64,000 nt of DNA from Ampullaceana balthica (GCA_944989445.1 CALYLW010001077.1:161028-225027), one strand, 5' to 3'; positions 1-12,821 are shown, counted from the first letter of the stretch. The notes: a model not told the origin generated them from the letters alone. Numbers and translations: made by a program.

Positions 1-39
1 CATAACATGACTGATTCATGATTGTTCTTTGTTTTTAAG

Positions 40-3021
40 CTATATTGCCAGCTTACAATTATGCGTCAATGAACAAGCGTGATGTGATCAAGCCTTTCTC
101 AGGTAAAAAGACAAAAAAATGTCAACATAATAATTCCTTAATACATTTTCAATATGCTGATGTTTTTAAATGTCCAATAATTTCATTATCAATGCAAACT
201 TCATATTTAAAAGCATTCAACGACCACGACACATAAGCGAGATGACGAAATAATCATTTAGGCCGTTCTCTTCAGCAATTATATGTTGCTTTCCAACCCG
301 TTGTTTGTTTCAACTTTCTCAGCATAAAAGAAATTCAAAGAGGTAAAAGAGTTGTAATTTTACAAAATTATGCCAGGAAAATTCAACCTTGATTATAATG
401 GAGAGAACATTACTTTTTAAAGATTGCTAAATCAAATGGTGAATAGTCTTACAATTGTATGAAAACAAAGATGTTTGCCCCCAGTACCGATGGAATGGAT
501 ATCAGGGCTTTAATACAATATATTATTAAAATGTAGAATCTCGCATGAAAAATTAGTAGGAAATAATTTTCTAGTCACAAACTAAGTAGTCAAACAGTGG
601 GACTCAGAACTTTTGTGTTAGTTGATCAAATTCTATATCTCACATTAAATCCCACAATCGATCGCAATAAATATCAATAAAACGTATATAGTTCTGAGTC
701 CCCCTGTGTGACTACTTAGTTTGTGACTAAAAAATAATTGTATGCTTTTTCATGCGAGATTCTACATTCCTCACTGCAGCTGGGCCTCATCTTTTTAAAA
801 AAGTTTTTTTTTCATTTTATAATTATTAAAGAAATTATTTCCCATTCAGCTTGAAAAAAATTAGTATCGAAATTAGAACAGTAACACATTAAAGTTAGCA
901 AAATGATATTTCCTTGATTTAATTATTCTTAAATTTAAAAAAAATTAAAAGACGCCAGAAATACGTAAGTAATGAAAAGTTATTTTATAATTTGTGTGAT
1001 TGAATATACTTGTTTTGTTGAATAGTACTACAAAAATACTTGATTTCAACATCCATTTTCAATTTCATCAAATCATAATAGATAAATATTAGTTAGACCA
1101 ATTTAAAATCAAACGTTTAAAATGAAAATAATTTTATAAAAAAACAGTAGTTATTAAAAATCCTTCCAGATAAAGTTTATTGAAAATAATTTGAAAACAT
1201 GGATGTGACTTTGCAAAATCAGACATGATAGAAACTTTCGGTCAGCCACAAGAAATAATTTGTGAACGAGTAAATTATCGCAAATTTAATCCTTATTTCA
1301 GGTGCCTCAAACAGTTTAAGTGACAAGGGGGTAAGTTTTTTTTAATTAAAAAAATATATTTATATTTTCTAGACATGACATTTTTGTTTTGATTTTACTG
1401 TTATTTATGTATTAATTGATATAATATGTATTTCATATATAAGAAATAAATGTTATATTTTAGAGACACTTTTGTTGCGGTTTATATTTGTAATTACATT
1501 AACTTAATAATGATACACTGAATATTAAGAATTTTTATTGTAGAATTTTTATTATAATGAAAAAAAAACTTCATTTTCAGAATCTTTTCACTTTGAACAC
1601 AAAATGTAATATTCCTTATTTAAATTATATTGATATATCTTGCTAGTAATTTTCTTCCAGCCAACTTTTTCTCGGTAACGGTAAACCCAAAAGCATGAAA
1701 ACTAAAATGCTAATGCATTCACCACATTTAAAACAGTCACAAATTAGAATAAAAAGTAGTACTGATATACTTAATGTAATAATAGTTAGATTTGATGATT
1801 TATCTAAAATCTATTTATTCGACCTTTTTTATATAAACATATATTTATAGGTGACTACATTTTCAAAAACTTAAAATTTAAATAAAAATAATTAAATGGA
1901 ACGTTATCTCCTAGAAGTTTCTGGAATTTTCTTCCAACACATTGATTTCTCATTAAAAACTGTTAGAAACAATAAACACTAAATATTAGCTAAGAATTTA
2001 AAATGAGGAATTCAATAAGTTGTTCACACGTATCGACGCTAACTAAAAAAGCCAAGCATATAAGTACACACATCCGTTATTTGTATAGTCTTATATTCCT
2101 TAACATCATATCTGTATAAAATATAATTTAAAACAATCAAATAAAATGTGTTTTAGAAAACTAGCTTATTAAAAAAAATGTTCACAGTTTAATTAATTGT
2201 AGTATGTGCCATTTTATCCTTGCCATTTAAATGTATTTTAAAAAAAAGTAGCTGCAAATAATTTAATGAATTAAATGTCTTGATTTTTCATATATCGGCG
2301 TATTTTATGTATTCTTATCAGGGCTGGCCTAAGGGAATTGGAGGCCCTAGGCGAAGTGAATTTGTTGGCCTTAAATGTAATAGAAAAATAAAAAATAATA
2401 TTGAAAAATTCTTATGTGAGGCCCCCACTAATGATGAGACTAATCGGAGGCCCTAGACGGCTGCCTATGCATAAAGCCGGAACTGTTCTTATTTAACACA
2501 TCGTTTTATTTTTATTTTCTGATGTATCAAAAGGTTTAAGGTTTTAACAAGCCCATACGATGAAATAACAAATTAATCAGTGCTCAATGTATAATATATT
2601 ATTAACTTTAAAGTTAAACATTTACTTGGATTTGATGAAATTATTTATCTAATTTTTTAACAAACAAATAATTGGAAATCCTGTTAAAAAATAGTACTAT
2701 TTTTAAACTTACATTTAGAAAAATAAAAACAATCAGTTTAAAAAATGTAATGAATATTTTATTAGGGCGACTGACTTAACGTAATTCATCTATAATAACT
2801 CAGCTTTTATAAATATATATTTCGCTCATAGCATTAATTGTTTACATATATAGGCAAGAGAATTGAAATGTGACACAAGCAGCAGAAACATAGACGATTA
2901 CGATTTTGTGTTGGTTCGTGGAAATGTCGAAATACCAGTGCACAAGTCAGAGACGATCAGGAAATATCAATCCAAAATTTCAGAAGGATACGTCTTGCAT
3001 CTTAGGAAGAGGTATTTATAA
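40..3021 (+). CDS. 3' end of a host gene: last three coding exons (cytoplasmic-tail-like)
   Basis: Exons 40-102, 1302-1330 and 2854-3021 are each bounded by good splice sites (acceptors tttttaag, tatttcag, catatatag; donors aggtaaaa, ggtaagtt) and join in one frame: entry with 2 bases, then phase 1, then phase 0, ending at TAA 3019-3021. Together they give 85 residues plus stop. The peptide is hydrophilic, with no membrane segment and one Cys. It carries an acidic DDYDFVLV stretch with a YxxV motif and ends in a basic HLRKRYL. By position and composition it looks like the cytoplasmic tail of a membrane protein whose start lies left of the window. I do not recognise the family, and it is not alignable by eye with the tail of the 23-43 kb gene. 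Short exons make this a moderate call; three consistent phases argue for it. Confidence 0.6.
530..768. mobile_element. MITE with long terminal inverted repeats
   Basis: A 23-bp perfect inverted repeat (530-552 against 746-768, starting AATGTAGAATCTCGC) continues inward as an imperfect repeat of about 80 bases per arm, including AGTCACAAACTAAGTAGTC and its complement. The 239-bp unit has no coding capacity and would fold into one large hairpin. It sits in the first visible intron of the upstream gene. No clear target duplication was found, so the superfamily is open. Confidence 0.75.
2319..2485. mobile_element. Short non-autonomous hAT-like element
   Basis: It starts CAGGGCTGGCC and ends AAAGCCGGAACTG, an eroded inverted version of the start. 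It is flanked by the direct repeat TTCTTAT (2312-2318 and 2486-2492), one base short of the 8-bp target duplication typical of hAT elements. Internal GGAGGCCCTAG motifs occur twice. It lies in the second visible intron of the upstream gene. Confidence 0.65.
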
Positions 3022-3059
3022 ATTTACACATATTTTAAACAATTTTGCACCAAAAGATA

Positions 3060-3065
3060 AATAAA
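3060..3065 (+). promoter_or_regulatory. Candidate polyadenylation signal AATAAA
   Basis: AATAAA lies 39 bases after the stop codon of the upstream gene, a normal place for a cleavage signal. The region is AT-rich, so chance occurrence is possible. Confidence 0.4.
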
Positions 3066-3457
3066 TTTATAATTGTTTTCCACTGGCTACTCGTTTCATA
3101 GATAAAGCAAGCAGTTGTTTTTTTCCATACAAATAAATTTTCTGTCTGTTAAAAATACCACTTCTTAATTCTTATTAGAAATATCAATTCGGTGTGATTG
3201 ACTTAGTTTATGAGATTTATAAGCAAAATAAAAGACTCTATAATGAAAGGTTATTTTTTTTCTAAAACAAAACACATTTGTATCACAACTTTCCTAAAAG
3301 CGAGCAAATTTATTCTACATGGCTAAACTACGTTTATAAAAATACTAGTTCAAAAGCCTGCTGAAGCTGGCTGAACGAAATCCGACAGAAGGGATAACAA
3401 AGAAATATACGAAATACTGCAATAGAAAAAACCATGTGGCCTTTAATTCCATGAACA

Positions 3458-5496
3458 CTATACGATATGAAAATAAATAACAAAGAGATGTACGAAATAA
3501 TGCAATAGAAAAGAACATTTATCTTTTATTGCCATAAACAAAATGCTATATGAACAGCTAAATATCATAGATTTCCTTGTACACCAAATTTTTAGTGTAG
3601 CAGGCGGAGCTGTCGTGGAGCAGTTTCCCTTGTTTAGGACCATCTGCCACATATACCTTGACATCTGGTGATCTGCGTACACGGGAGAAAGCAACGTATA
3701 ACTGCCCGTGGCTAAACACAGGTTGTGGTAGGTAGATACCGAGCTTATCCAGTGTCTGGCCCTGCGATTTTTTATGGTCATTGCGAAAGCTAACTTCACA
3801 GGGAATTGCCTTCTCCGAAGAACGAAAGGCAAGTCTTTGGTTGTCGGGGCAAGGTGCACGCGTGGAATGAATATAGTGCGACTTTTGTCACTTCCGACAG
3901 AAGTTCAGCAATGATGAGGTTGGGTTTGAGGTACCTAACCACCAATCTGGTGCCGTTGCATAGACCTCGTTTGATGTTCAAATTGCGAAGAAGAATTATA
4001 ATTGCACCGACTTTTAATGTCAATTGATGAAGCGGCATTCCCGAAGGTGCCAATTGATGTAGAAATTCCACGGCATAATTGTTTTTATCATCTGGCGTTC
4101 AGTCGTCGATGGAGTCGGAACGTATGTTCTGGGTTCTCCTTCAAGTAAATGTAGAACGTGACTATTGATATGGTCCACATCGGCATTTTTAGGGTAGAGA
4201 ATAGCCTTATTTGCAAATTATTCCGCATCTCCGGCTAGAAGTCGCTCACCGAAGATTTCGGAAACAATAGATCCTGTGCAGACCATATGGGCTGGAACTT
4301 CAAACATATTCTCGTCCAATCCATGTTCATTGGTTAATGTTCCATTGTCTAGCTCCATTAACCAAGACGTAAATTATGGATCGATAGATCGCACATTACT
4401 TATCAATGTGATAATTGTAAATTTAGACCAACGATCGGTAAACTTAATACTCGTTTCGGCAATAGCGGCCCTGGTTCCATGAGCAACAATTGGCAAGGTT
4501 CGTCTGAAGTCCCTACCCAAGAGAATGATTTTTCCTCCGAAAGGTTTGTCATTTTGCATGATATCTTGTAATAGTTTATTCACGCATTTCAATGCATCCT
4601 TAGAGGCAATCGAGGATTCATCCCAAATGATAATTGTGGCTCTTCTGAGAATGTCAGCATCGGAGGAGGTCATTATCATTCTGGAGGTTGAGGTGTCGAT
4701 AATTGGGACGGGAAATTGGGAATGTTATGTTCGACCACCTTCCAGTAAATTGGCCGCGATTCCAGTTGATGCAGTAGCTAAAGCAATTTTCTGTTCCCCT
4801 CTAAAGGATGCAAGCAAGGTTGTGTACAAATATGTTTTACCACTGCCACCAGGTCCGTTAAGAAAGTAACACCTATGAGGAAGATGATCATTGGCTGCGG
4901 CTGCCATTTATTTCATCAAATGCGTGTCTCTGCTGTTCATTGAGACTCCTTACCATGTCTGTTGCTTTGCTGAGCTGTTGGAACGGATCAATAACGCTGT
5001 CCTGTATGTCTTCCACGTGACTTTGTGGAACAGGTAAACCAAAACTCTCGCAGGTTTTCCTATTGGCAATAAAGATCAATTGAATATCAGAAAGTGTCAA
5101 ATTGAAGCAGTGTTCGCAATTCACTTCGAGATGAAACTGCAACGTAAAATCTTCATAAAAGTATTCTTTATATTTCTGGAACAATTGTGGAATATTTGAA
5201 GGATATGCGAGCAGGCAAATATGTGCCAATAATTCCCATAGGAGAGAGGGCATCTTTTCGGCAACTGCATCATGTAACGTCATATCCCAGACCTGCTCGT
5301 CATTGAAGTATTTGAAGAGGCCTCGGTGTTGTGCAGCTTCCTTGAATGTTGCATATATAGCACTATGGATGGTCAGAAGGTCCTCAAAGGAAGTTGCACC
5401 TGGAACTTGAAGGAGAAGTAAGCGCAAGCAGAAGCGCTGAATGTCTGACGCTAAACTGACAGAGTACATACGACCAATTATTCTGTCAGCACCCAT
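3458..5496 (-). pseudogene. Helitron PIF1-like helicase remnant
   Basis: Minus-strand pieces 5496-4888, 4907-4725, 4679-4374, 4071-3796 and 3859-3458 are successive parts of a PIF1/RecD-type DNA helicase. Visible motifs are Walker A in FLNGPGGSGKTYLY, motif II in IIIWDESSIASK, the GGKIILLGRDFRRTLPI block, and the C-terminal LRNLNIKRGLCNGTRLVV plus the QFPVKLAFAMTIKN block. The reading frame changes at least four times, so no protein can be made. Confidence 0.85.
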
Positions 5497-5551
5497 TTGC
5501 CTTCTCTGCCATGTTCTGGTCTTCTCCTGAAAAACATAATGTTCATGTATG

Positions 5552-6533
5552 TCAGTGTATAGTGTATAGTATACCTGTAGCCATCTGGTGTTGTTGATTT
5601 AGTTTGAACAATGCCGTTAAAGTAGTATCTCTCGAAGCTGCGTTCTGTGCTGCAGCCTCAACATTATCAGTAGTAAAAATTACTGATTGCTCGCCAGGGA
5701 GATGAACTTGGAGTCTGATAATTGCATGAGACTGCTTGTGCATATGGAACCCAAAAAGGCGCCAAGCAGCCTCAGGCGCGCTCACATATCTAGAGTCCAT
5801 AAAGGAGGTGATCTCATCGTGGTTCATGGTCCCGTGTTCCTTAATGAAGATGTTGGCGCAATCATGCCATTTGTAGACGTATTTAAAGAGATATTTGACA
5901 CTTTTTATGGAAGCACAGCTTTCGACGTTGATATGACAGTTGTACTTTAGGCTGAGGTACGGATTGTAAGGAACGACCCAATGAGTTGTCAATTTCTCGG
6001 CTATTGACGATTGCTGTTACACCATTGTTCCGTCGCCTATATTTGGGATAACCGTCAACATTCACGATTGTTTCTTCACAGAACGGCTTCGGAAACTTCT
6101 TTGAACAGGATCCATCAACCATGCATGGAGAGCTCATGTTGTGTTTCCCACAGGGCCCATGAATCCTGTGTTTGGTGACTATTTCGTGCAGTCGAGGCTG
6201 TGTTGCACTGTCTGGTATTTCTGCAGAAATCATTAAATCCACTTGTTCACCGTCGTTAGGCTTGTCCTCGCTGCGTAAAATTAATAGAATGTGAGCATGC
6301 GGAAGCCCACGTTTCTTGAACTCAATGACATGGATTTTTGCTATTGGTTTTCCAAGAACGTGATGTTTTCCAATGACATCTAGAAGAGCATCATTGACGT
6401 TCTGAGCTAAAAACAATGACGTCATATAATTTTTTTTTACGGCGAACATTTTTAATTTATTTAAAATAATTTTGCGCACCTTTTTTGCGCGCCTTTCAAG
6501 CACCATTTCGCGCGCCTTTGGTCGGGGAGACAC
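5552..6533 (-). pseudogene. Helitron Rep (HUH endonuclease) remnant
   Basis: Two overlapping minus-strand frames (6533-5883 and 5992-5552) give a broken rolling-circle replication initiator. The HUH-type metal site reads GLPHAH (residues 77-81 of the first piece) inside the usual context HVIEFKKRGLPHAH. It is followed by a Cys/His-rich stretch (HGPCGKHN..SPCM..CSKKFPKPF) and a PKYRRR segment, all standard in Helitron Rep proteins. The first about 35 residues are lysine/arginine-rich and do not resemble Rep, coinciding with tandem GCGCGCC/TTT sequence at 6450-6520, so the N-terminus is probably replaced. The catalytic tyrosine region is not intact. Confidence 0.8.
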
Positions 6534-6724
6534 ACGAATACTTAGGGCGATTATGTTTTAGATTATCTTCATTGATCATTTTCAACGATTAAAATTACAA
6601 GAAATACAATTCACAAACACTATAAAATATCAAATGATTTAGATATTTACTCCAAGTGACTACTAGAGTAATATATATTTTAAATATATATCGAACGAAC
6701 ACGACTTGAACGCTTTTATCGTAT

Positions 6725-8640
6725 CTTACCTACTCGTATTACAGACGCTTCATCTTTGCAGACCATTAATATATCTTAGATTTAAATGGAGTATACGCAT
6801 TGTGGCTTGCAGAATGGTTTCAGTATTTGTTCGTTAATTATGGTCATGGTCAAACATGAAGACAATTAGAATACAATCAATAGCAAGTCGTTGAAGTTCA
6901 CATTTAACGCCATATTTATTATTTACATTGCTGCCGAAAGTGACCCCGATATTTTACATAGTTATTTACGGTGTTCACATTCCGTAATACTCAATACACT
7001 ACACGCATAGATCCCGAATTTTATTAGAGTTTTAAATGTTGAGGATGTGTTGGCTTTCGTGGTTTGTATGTGTTTCTTCCTGCATTGGTTATAAGAAAAG
7101 TATGTTTAGCCCTTGTCTAACTTAGTGTTGTTTTTGATAATCTTAATGTTATATTGCAAAATTAGAAAATAATTTGTTATTCTTTGCTATAGGTTTTCTA
7201 GGTTTAATTATTTAACCAATTATGTTACTCTTGTCAATTTAAATTTTTTCAAGTAATATATATGGTAGCTTTTGCTTTTTAAAAATGTATTCTAGTCGAT
7301 CTTATCTTATCTGTTACAGACGCTCCTTCTATACAGAAGATTATTGCGTACTACACTTATCTATATGTTTTCTTTACTTTTAAAAAAAAAGCTTTATACA
7401 GACGAAGCATTTCTAGTACAGGTTATATAAAAGTAGGTGGTATTTTAGTTGTATCTTCTCATTACATTTGTAAAGTTTTTGTTTTTAAGCCTTTAGATTT
7501 CGTTTTTTATATTTAAAACTTAATTGACTTTGAAACTCGATAAAAAGTTATGGTTTATTATTACACTTAAATACTTTTCACCTTTACTTAAATTTATTTG
7601 TTTGCCATAAATAATAGCTTGGTTTTTTTTAGGTTGCTTTTTTTTCAAACTACTAACAATTGAAACATGTTCTGGATATAAAATACATTAATTAGTTTCC
7701 CATTTTATACATTCATCTGGGTCTTTATGTATAATGTTACCATTTACTTAGATTATATATACCCTATGGAGGATCCAGTAATAATTATCAACAAATTAAC
7801 TAACTTTTGTTGATAAGATGAAATTGGTAAATCACAGAGTGCATTTTGGAACTCTTAACGTTGAATGGTGCTTATTTAGGCCCACTAATTATTACAGTTT
7901 TTCCTCTACTTTATAGTAAAAAAAAATCTTTAATCCAATAATATTTTTGATCAGAGAAGCTGATTTTTTTTTGTGTTAATGTTGTTATTGTTGTTAACTA
8001 AACTAAAACTGTGAACTTAATCAAACGATTTTTGGATTTCTTGTAATGACGTAGCTTCATTACAAAATTAATGTTGTTTCACATGATCTGTGTTTCCTAA
8101 GGCGGGGTTAATATGGGCACAGGACATTATGTATTTCTTGGTTATTAACTATATTCTAATAATTTACAAGTAGTTCTAGGAAGTGAAAAAGATATTTAAT
8201 TATCAGGATCTGTTTTATATCCTTTAAAAACAAATGATACTCACATCTGCTAGTTTTCAATCATTGGGCACTTTACACTTGCTTAGAGGGGCTTGAAAAA
8301 ATACTTAACTGATCGGGGAAAATTCATTGTTTAGTTCCGTCCGTTGTCCAGTTGATAATTGGTCTTAACCTGTAACTTTTTTTTTCAATTTATTATTTAT
8401 GCCTTTTTCGTATGTGTACTATTATGTTAGCGATTTATTATATTTAAAAAAAAATTTATTGAGACTTTCTTTTTAAAAGAGTATTAAAATGTTAAAGCAA
8501 AAAAGGTGTTGAAGATATTAGCTTTGGTCTTATTTCCATTTTGATTTTGTTATTCAAGGCTCAGCAAGGCATATTTCTGTGGCTTCTAATTTTTAGACGT
8601 AATAAAGGACCACACGTATTTAATTTTAAAAAGTATTAGC
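6725..8640 (-). pseudogene. Decayed LINE copy, same family as the 34-36 kb element
   Basis: Pieces align by eye, in order, with the better preserved LINE at 33950-36205. These are the 3' tail (6725-6780), a stretch matching the C-terminal coding region (7020-7260), CTAGTACAGGT and TTACATTTGTTAAAG blocks (7410-7480), and the TGTTTCACATGATCTGT block (8070-8130). A second tail copy (CTTATCTTATCTGTTACAGACGC, from 7300) interrupts it, so another insertion probably landed inside. No open frame of useful length remains. Confidence 0.55.
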
Positions 8641-8769
8641 GTATTCTTTTTATTTAAGTAACTTTGATTTTTTCACAGGTAGCAAGTGGGCTCACCAATC
8701 ATTACCTAAAAATAAAAAAACAACATATTTATAAATGCATTCAATTAAAAACTCTTATATCTGAATTGG

Positions 8770-11170
8770 TATGTTTGTGTCTGAAGCCTTCTCGTCCATG
8801 TGGAGCAGCAGTCTATCATCAGCAATGTCTGCAATCCTTTCAAGGACATAGGTCACCTACGATATCCTCGTCCCGTCTCTTCATCATCTACAAATCATGG
8901 CCAATTCTTTTGATGTTGGTTTACAACTCTCGGTGCCATGTGTTTCTTGGACGACCTCTTTTCCATTTACACTTAGGTTTCCAGTTTAGGGATTGCAGAT
9001 TTTTTACCCTATGGTCAACCATCGCCACCAGTTTCTGAAGAAACTCTAGATCTATTGGTGTTTTCCTGGTGCTGCCACAAATCGATTTTGTCCGGTCAGT
9101 GAATCCTGATAATCTTTCTTAGGCAATTCTTAATAAAGGAATGCATTCTGGTCAGGTTTACAGCCTTTCTCCATGTCTCGGCTCAATATAGCAGCACAAG
9201 CTTCTTCATAGCCTTAACAATCCATATTTGTAAAATGCTGCTGAGGTTTCTCGAGACCTAACATTCTTGAGTTGTTGGAAGACTGCCCTTGCTTTCCAAA
9301 ACCTTATTCATGACTCGGGACATTAATTTTGAAGTCGTTAATCTTCCCTTTGGGTATATTAAGACCCATGTTAGCAGAAGGGCACTATCATTAGCAAAAT
9401 CGAGGTCTTCAAGTTGATCCTACAAGGTCCAATGGACGCTATTTTTTTAATGATAAGTAGTTTTTATCAACCAGTCTATGGCCCCAAGTACAGAAAGTAA
9501 CAGCAAGAATCCTTGCCTCACACCGGTTTTCACCTATAAGACATCTGTCACCTGCTGGTCACTGATAACTCTGCAGGTCATCGCTTCATAAGTGATGCTA
9601 ATTATATCCGTGATCTTCTACGGCACCCCATAGTGTAATAACAATCTCCAGAGGGTTTGTATATGCACACTATCAAAGGCTTTTTCACTGTCACCAAAGT
9701 TGACATAGGGAGACGAGTTCCACTTCAGTAACCTTTCTAGTACAATGCGCAGAGTTTCAATATGGTTGGCACAGGATCTGTTGTTGTGGATGCCAGCTTG
9801 CTGGTTTCGCAGCAGAGGGTCTACAGCATTTTTCTTATTCTGCTGAGGAGCACATGGTTAAAAATCATGCCTGAGAACGATGTCAATGTGATTCATCTGT
9901 AGTTCGAGCGGGAGCTTAAATCACCCTTCTTTTGCAACTTGATGAGTTATCCCTCTTTATCTCCATCTTTGTCCTTCACTAATCTCCCTGAATTGTTCCC
10001 AGACAGCTTTTTTCGTTAGTGAACAATGCCCGCACATTCCCCAGGTGAGCTGGAACTTCTGCTTCTTTATCAAGTGTGTCAACAAAGTTGTGTTGTCCCT
10101 TTTTAAATCCCTTATATTAACTTCACCGGCGTCTCTCTCTGTCATCATCTCTCTCATGGGAGTTTGAGTTGATGCGTTGACGCGACCCATCGACGTACCC
10201 GCGTGCTTTTGTTTACATTTTACGTGTCATGCTGAGCTCAGTCCCCCCCCCCTAGGGTTATGAAGCAAAGTTGAGTTATGAGATTGAAAATAAAAAATAC
10301 TGTTAGTTATGTCTTATATATAAGGGATTTATAGTCAAAAACTTTGTTTTACGGGTTTGTTTTATTGATGTTTTTCTTTACTCCTTATTCGAATCTGCAT
10401 ATTCTTTTCGTGACATGGCCTTCTGCGCGTGCGTACGGCTGTTGTTTAGTTCTGAGTTCTCCCTTTTCCTCTCTTCTACTTCTATTATATTTAGTGTATC
10501 CCCTGTTATCCATTCTTTGTGTACACGTTTCTTGTTTTCGGAAAGCACTTGGCATGATGAATGGAATGCTTTATCCCGCTATGGCACTCTTCTTGAGTCG
10601 TGTCGTCTTCAAATAATACGCGTGTGCTTTGGAACTTGTTGGATAGTGAGATTATGAACTCTTTCTATGTGGCTTGGTCTTTGAGGTGGGGGTGTTATAG
10701 TAACATCTATATGCTGATTGCTCAGTGTAATCTCTGTTTTACTTTAGTTTCAGTCTGGCCATGCGAAGATTGTGATATGTGGCAACATAAGCTACCTTCA
10801 AAACATGTTAATCGTGAAGAGATGGCCTGATTTTTTTCCGAATTCAATACATAGTCTAGTTGGTTCATTATTCGCATGTCTGGTGAGATATATGTAGCTT
10901 TATGCATTCTCTTGTGCTGGAAGAGACTCCCGCATTTGACAAGATTCTCTGTGGCCCATTGGTCAGCAAATCTTTCCCCATTGGCGTTAATTTTGTTTAT
11001 TCCATGCTCTTCCATAAACTCTTCATAACTTTGTATTGTCACTACCAATCTTGGTTTTAACGTCTCCCATGAGGATATCAATGTTCCACCTGGGTTGACT
11101 ATGGGCGATAGTCATTAATCTAATTTAGAATTCTTCATTGTATTTGTCCTCAATTTCTATTTCATTTCTT
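8770..11170 (-). pseudogene. Degenerate LINE: AP endonuclease, RT and C-terminal pieces
   Basis: On the minus strand, 11081-10722 resembles an apurinic-type endonuclease (MEEHGINKINANGERFADQ, FQHKRMHKATYISPD, then NQLDYV). From 10190 to 9420 there are reverse-transcriptase blocks: GDSEKAFDSVH, HYGVP, KTGVRQGFLL and a degraded FADD-like FANDSALLL. From 9300 to 8770 comes the C-terminal region, with ARAVFQQLKNV and KWKRGRPRNTW. Stops and frameshifts are frequent. Positions 10200-10720 do not fit the coding order and include another dispersed repeat, so something was inserted there. Confidence 0.75.
10303..10366 (+). repeat. Dispersed repeat fragment (AGTTATGTCTYATATATAA.. type)
   Basis: The block TTAGTTATGTCTTATATATAAGGGATTTATAGTCAAAAAC followed by ACGGGTTT recurs at 13975-14030 and 27089-27145. 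It is the end of a longer repeat whose other parts are seen at 13580 and 26746. Family unknown. Confidence 0.6.
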
Positions 11171-12300
11171 GGTGCATAACGTTGGATGTGTGGTACCGAG
11201 GCGTGAAAGAAAGAGATGGCCAGGAGGAAAAGGAGGGAGTGTTAGGTAAAGGGACAGATGGACTGAGTGAAAGCGGAGATAGGTGGTCAGTTAGCTTGGA
11301 CAATTCAGTTCGGGTCTACTTGGCTAAGTTTGTTACCAAAGCTCTCGCACTGATGGGTTTATTTTGTAGTGGCTAACCATGTCAATAAATTGTTTCATAT
11401 ATATTATCCGATGTTAATATTTTTAATTGTGTTAGTGGATGTATACTCGTTTAAACCCCTAGACAAGGAAACCACACAAGATATTTGTGACAAAAGCACT
11501 ACCTAAACATTTTGAAAATGACTTTAGAAAGAATTTTTTCAAAAGTTGAAACAAAATGTCAGTAGTTAAAAATGTTTGATTAATTTCTTAAATGATTTTC
11601 TTTTTCTTCTTCATAAAACATGTTCCATTGTCTACACAGGCCAACAGTGTGAGCTGTGTGATGAGTAACGCTCTGCGGCTTCAAACATTGGGAGAACCAT
11701 TTCTTCCTTTAATTGTTTTCACATATAGATGCTAATTGTGCAATATTATATGTTCTTCTATAGCTAATTTATACTAATAATGTAAGAAATTGTATGTATT
11801 TCACATTTTAAAATGTCCACCATTTTTCTTTTGCACTTTTTATGTTACGCTTTTCTTTGTTTTGTTAACTATTGGCTCAGAAGTTTATTTTTTTAAGGCC
11901 ATGATTATACAATTGCCTTTAGAAAACATTACGTAAACTACGGAAAGTAAGTTCATAAAGATTTTTAACAGTGTAAAAAAGATTTTTTAATATTATAAAA
12001 TTTAGAATTTTCTAACTTAGATTAAATTGAATGCAGTTATTGGGTGTTTTTAAAACTTACGGAGATAATAAACATTCTTGAAAAGTTGTGAGAACAAAAT
12101 GTAAGTAACAAAATGAAAATAATTTAAAACAATGTACAAGAAACCGAGATAAAATACAAAGAATTGTGTTTTTAAGTTTAAATGAATACTTTGTAAATAC
12201 ATTAAATCTATTTACGGATTTTTATTTTAAAAAGATACTTTTGTTTTTAAAAGTTATTTGAGAACAAATCATGTGTTTTTTATTCTCTCTAATATATATA
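11171..12300. other. No gene seen
   Basis: AT-rich sequence without splice-supported exons. The open frame at 11182-11376 has no recognisable features, although its base composition (GAAAGAGATGGCCAGGAGG..) is richer in G than its surroundings and may be LINE-derived. Confidence 0.4.
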
Positions 12301-12303
12301 AAT

Positions 12304-12309
<6 letters not shown>

Positions 12310-12348
<39 letters not shown>

Positions 12349-12358
12349 TATATGTATG

Positions 12359-12428
<70 letters not shown>

Positions 12429-12437
12429 TATATATAT
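12310..12437. repeat. (TA)n microsatellite, interrupted
   Basis: Long alternating TA tracts with TACATA and TGTATG interruptions. Similar tracts lie at 44227-44322, 48970-49068, 53122-53148 and 55664-55729. Confidence 0.95.
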
Positions 12438-12821
12438 TCAATATTTCAAAAGTTGCTTTAACTTTCTTATTGAATTTGATTTTAATTTTTATACAGTTAT
12501 ATTAAGGATATATATATTTTTTATAGGTGAGTGTTCACACGAATAACCAGTAAAAAAGCGACCTAGATATTGCTAAACTTTTATTGGACAATCGAAAAAG
12601 GATCTTATCAACAAAATCGTCTGCAATAACGATTATATCTTTTATTTTCCTCTAAAAATCTCCATTAATATTTAGAAATTCTGCGCTATCGTATCACATT
12701 TTAACATTATATTTTCTAATGTTCATTAATAGTGCTTTAGTTTTCATTCAGTTTTTTATAGAGATTACTTTTACCATTGTATTTTTAGTGTGCATTAATA
12801 ATGAATCAGTTTTCAAATGTA

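Larger units (their letters stand above)
3345..6718 (-). mobile_element. Decayed autonomous Helitron
   Basis: The minus strand carries Rep-like then PIF1-like helicase coding pieces in the order expected of a Helitron. The 3' end is visible at low coordinates: on the minus strand the element ends CTAG (3345-3348) followed by a host T, preceded by a hairpin at 3355-3372 (AGCC..GC/GC..GGCT arms). That matches the CTRR end and A/T insertion rule. The 5' end is less clear: coding similarity ends near 6533, and typical subterminal sequence (AAAGCGTTCAAGTCGTG on the minus strand) reaches about 6718, where a LINE/SINE tail begins. Frameshifts and stops break it throughout. Confidence 0.8.

Noticed and set aside
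45..236. 63-residue frame from the first ATG
   Set aside because: Only its first part (to 102) is exon; the remainder crosses a good splice donor into intron sequence.
8664..9038. 124-residue + strand frame
   Set aside because: Antisense shadow of the minus-strand LINE C-terminal region.
12271..12546. 91-residue frame of I/Y repeats
   Set aside because: Translation of a TA microsatellite.
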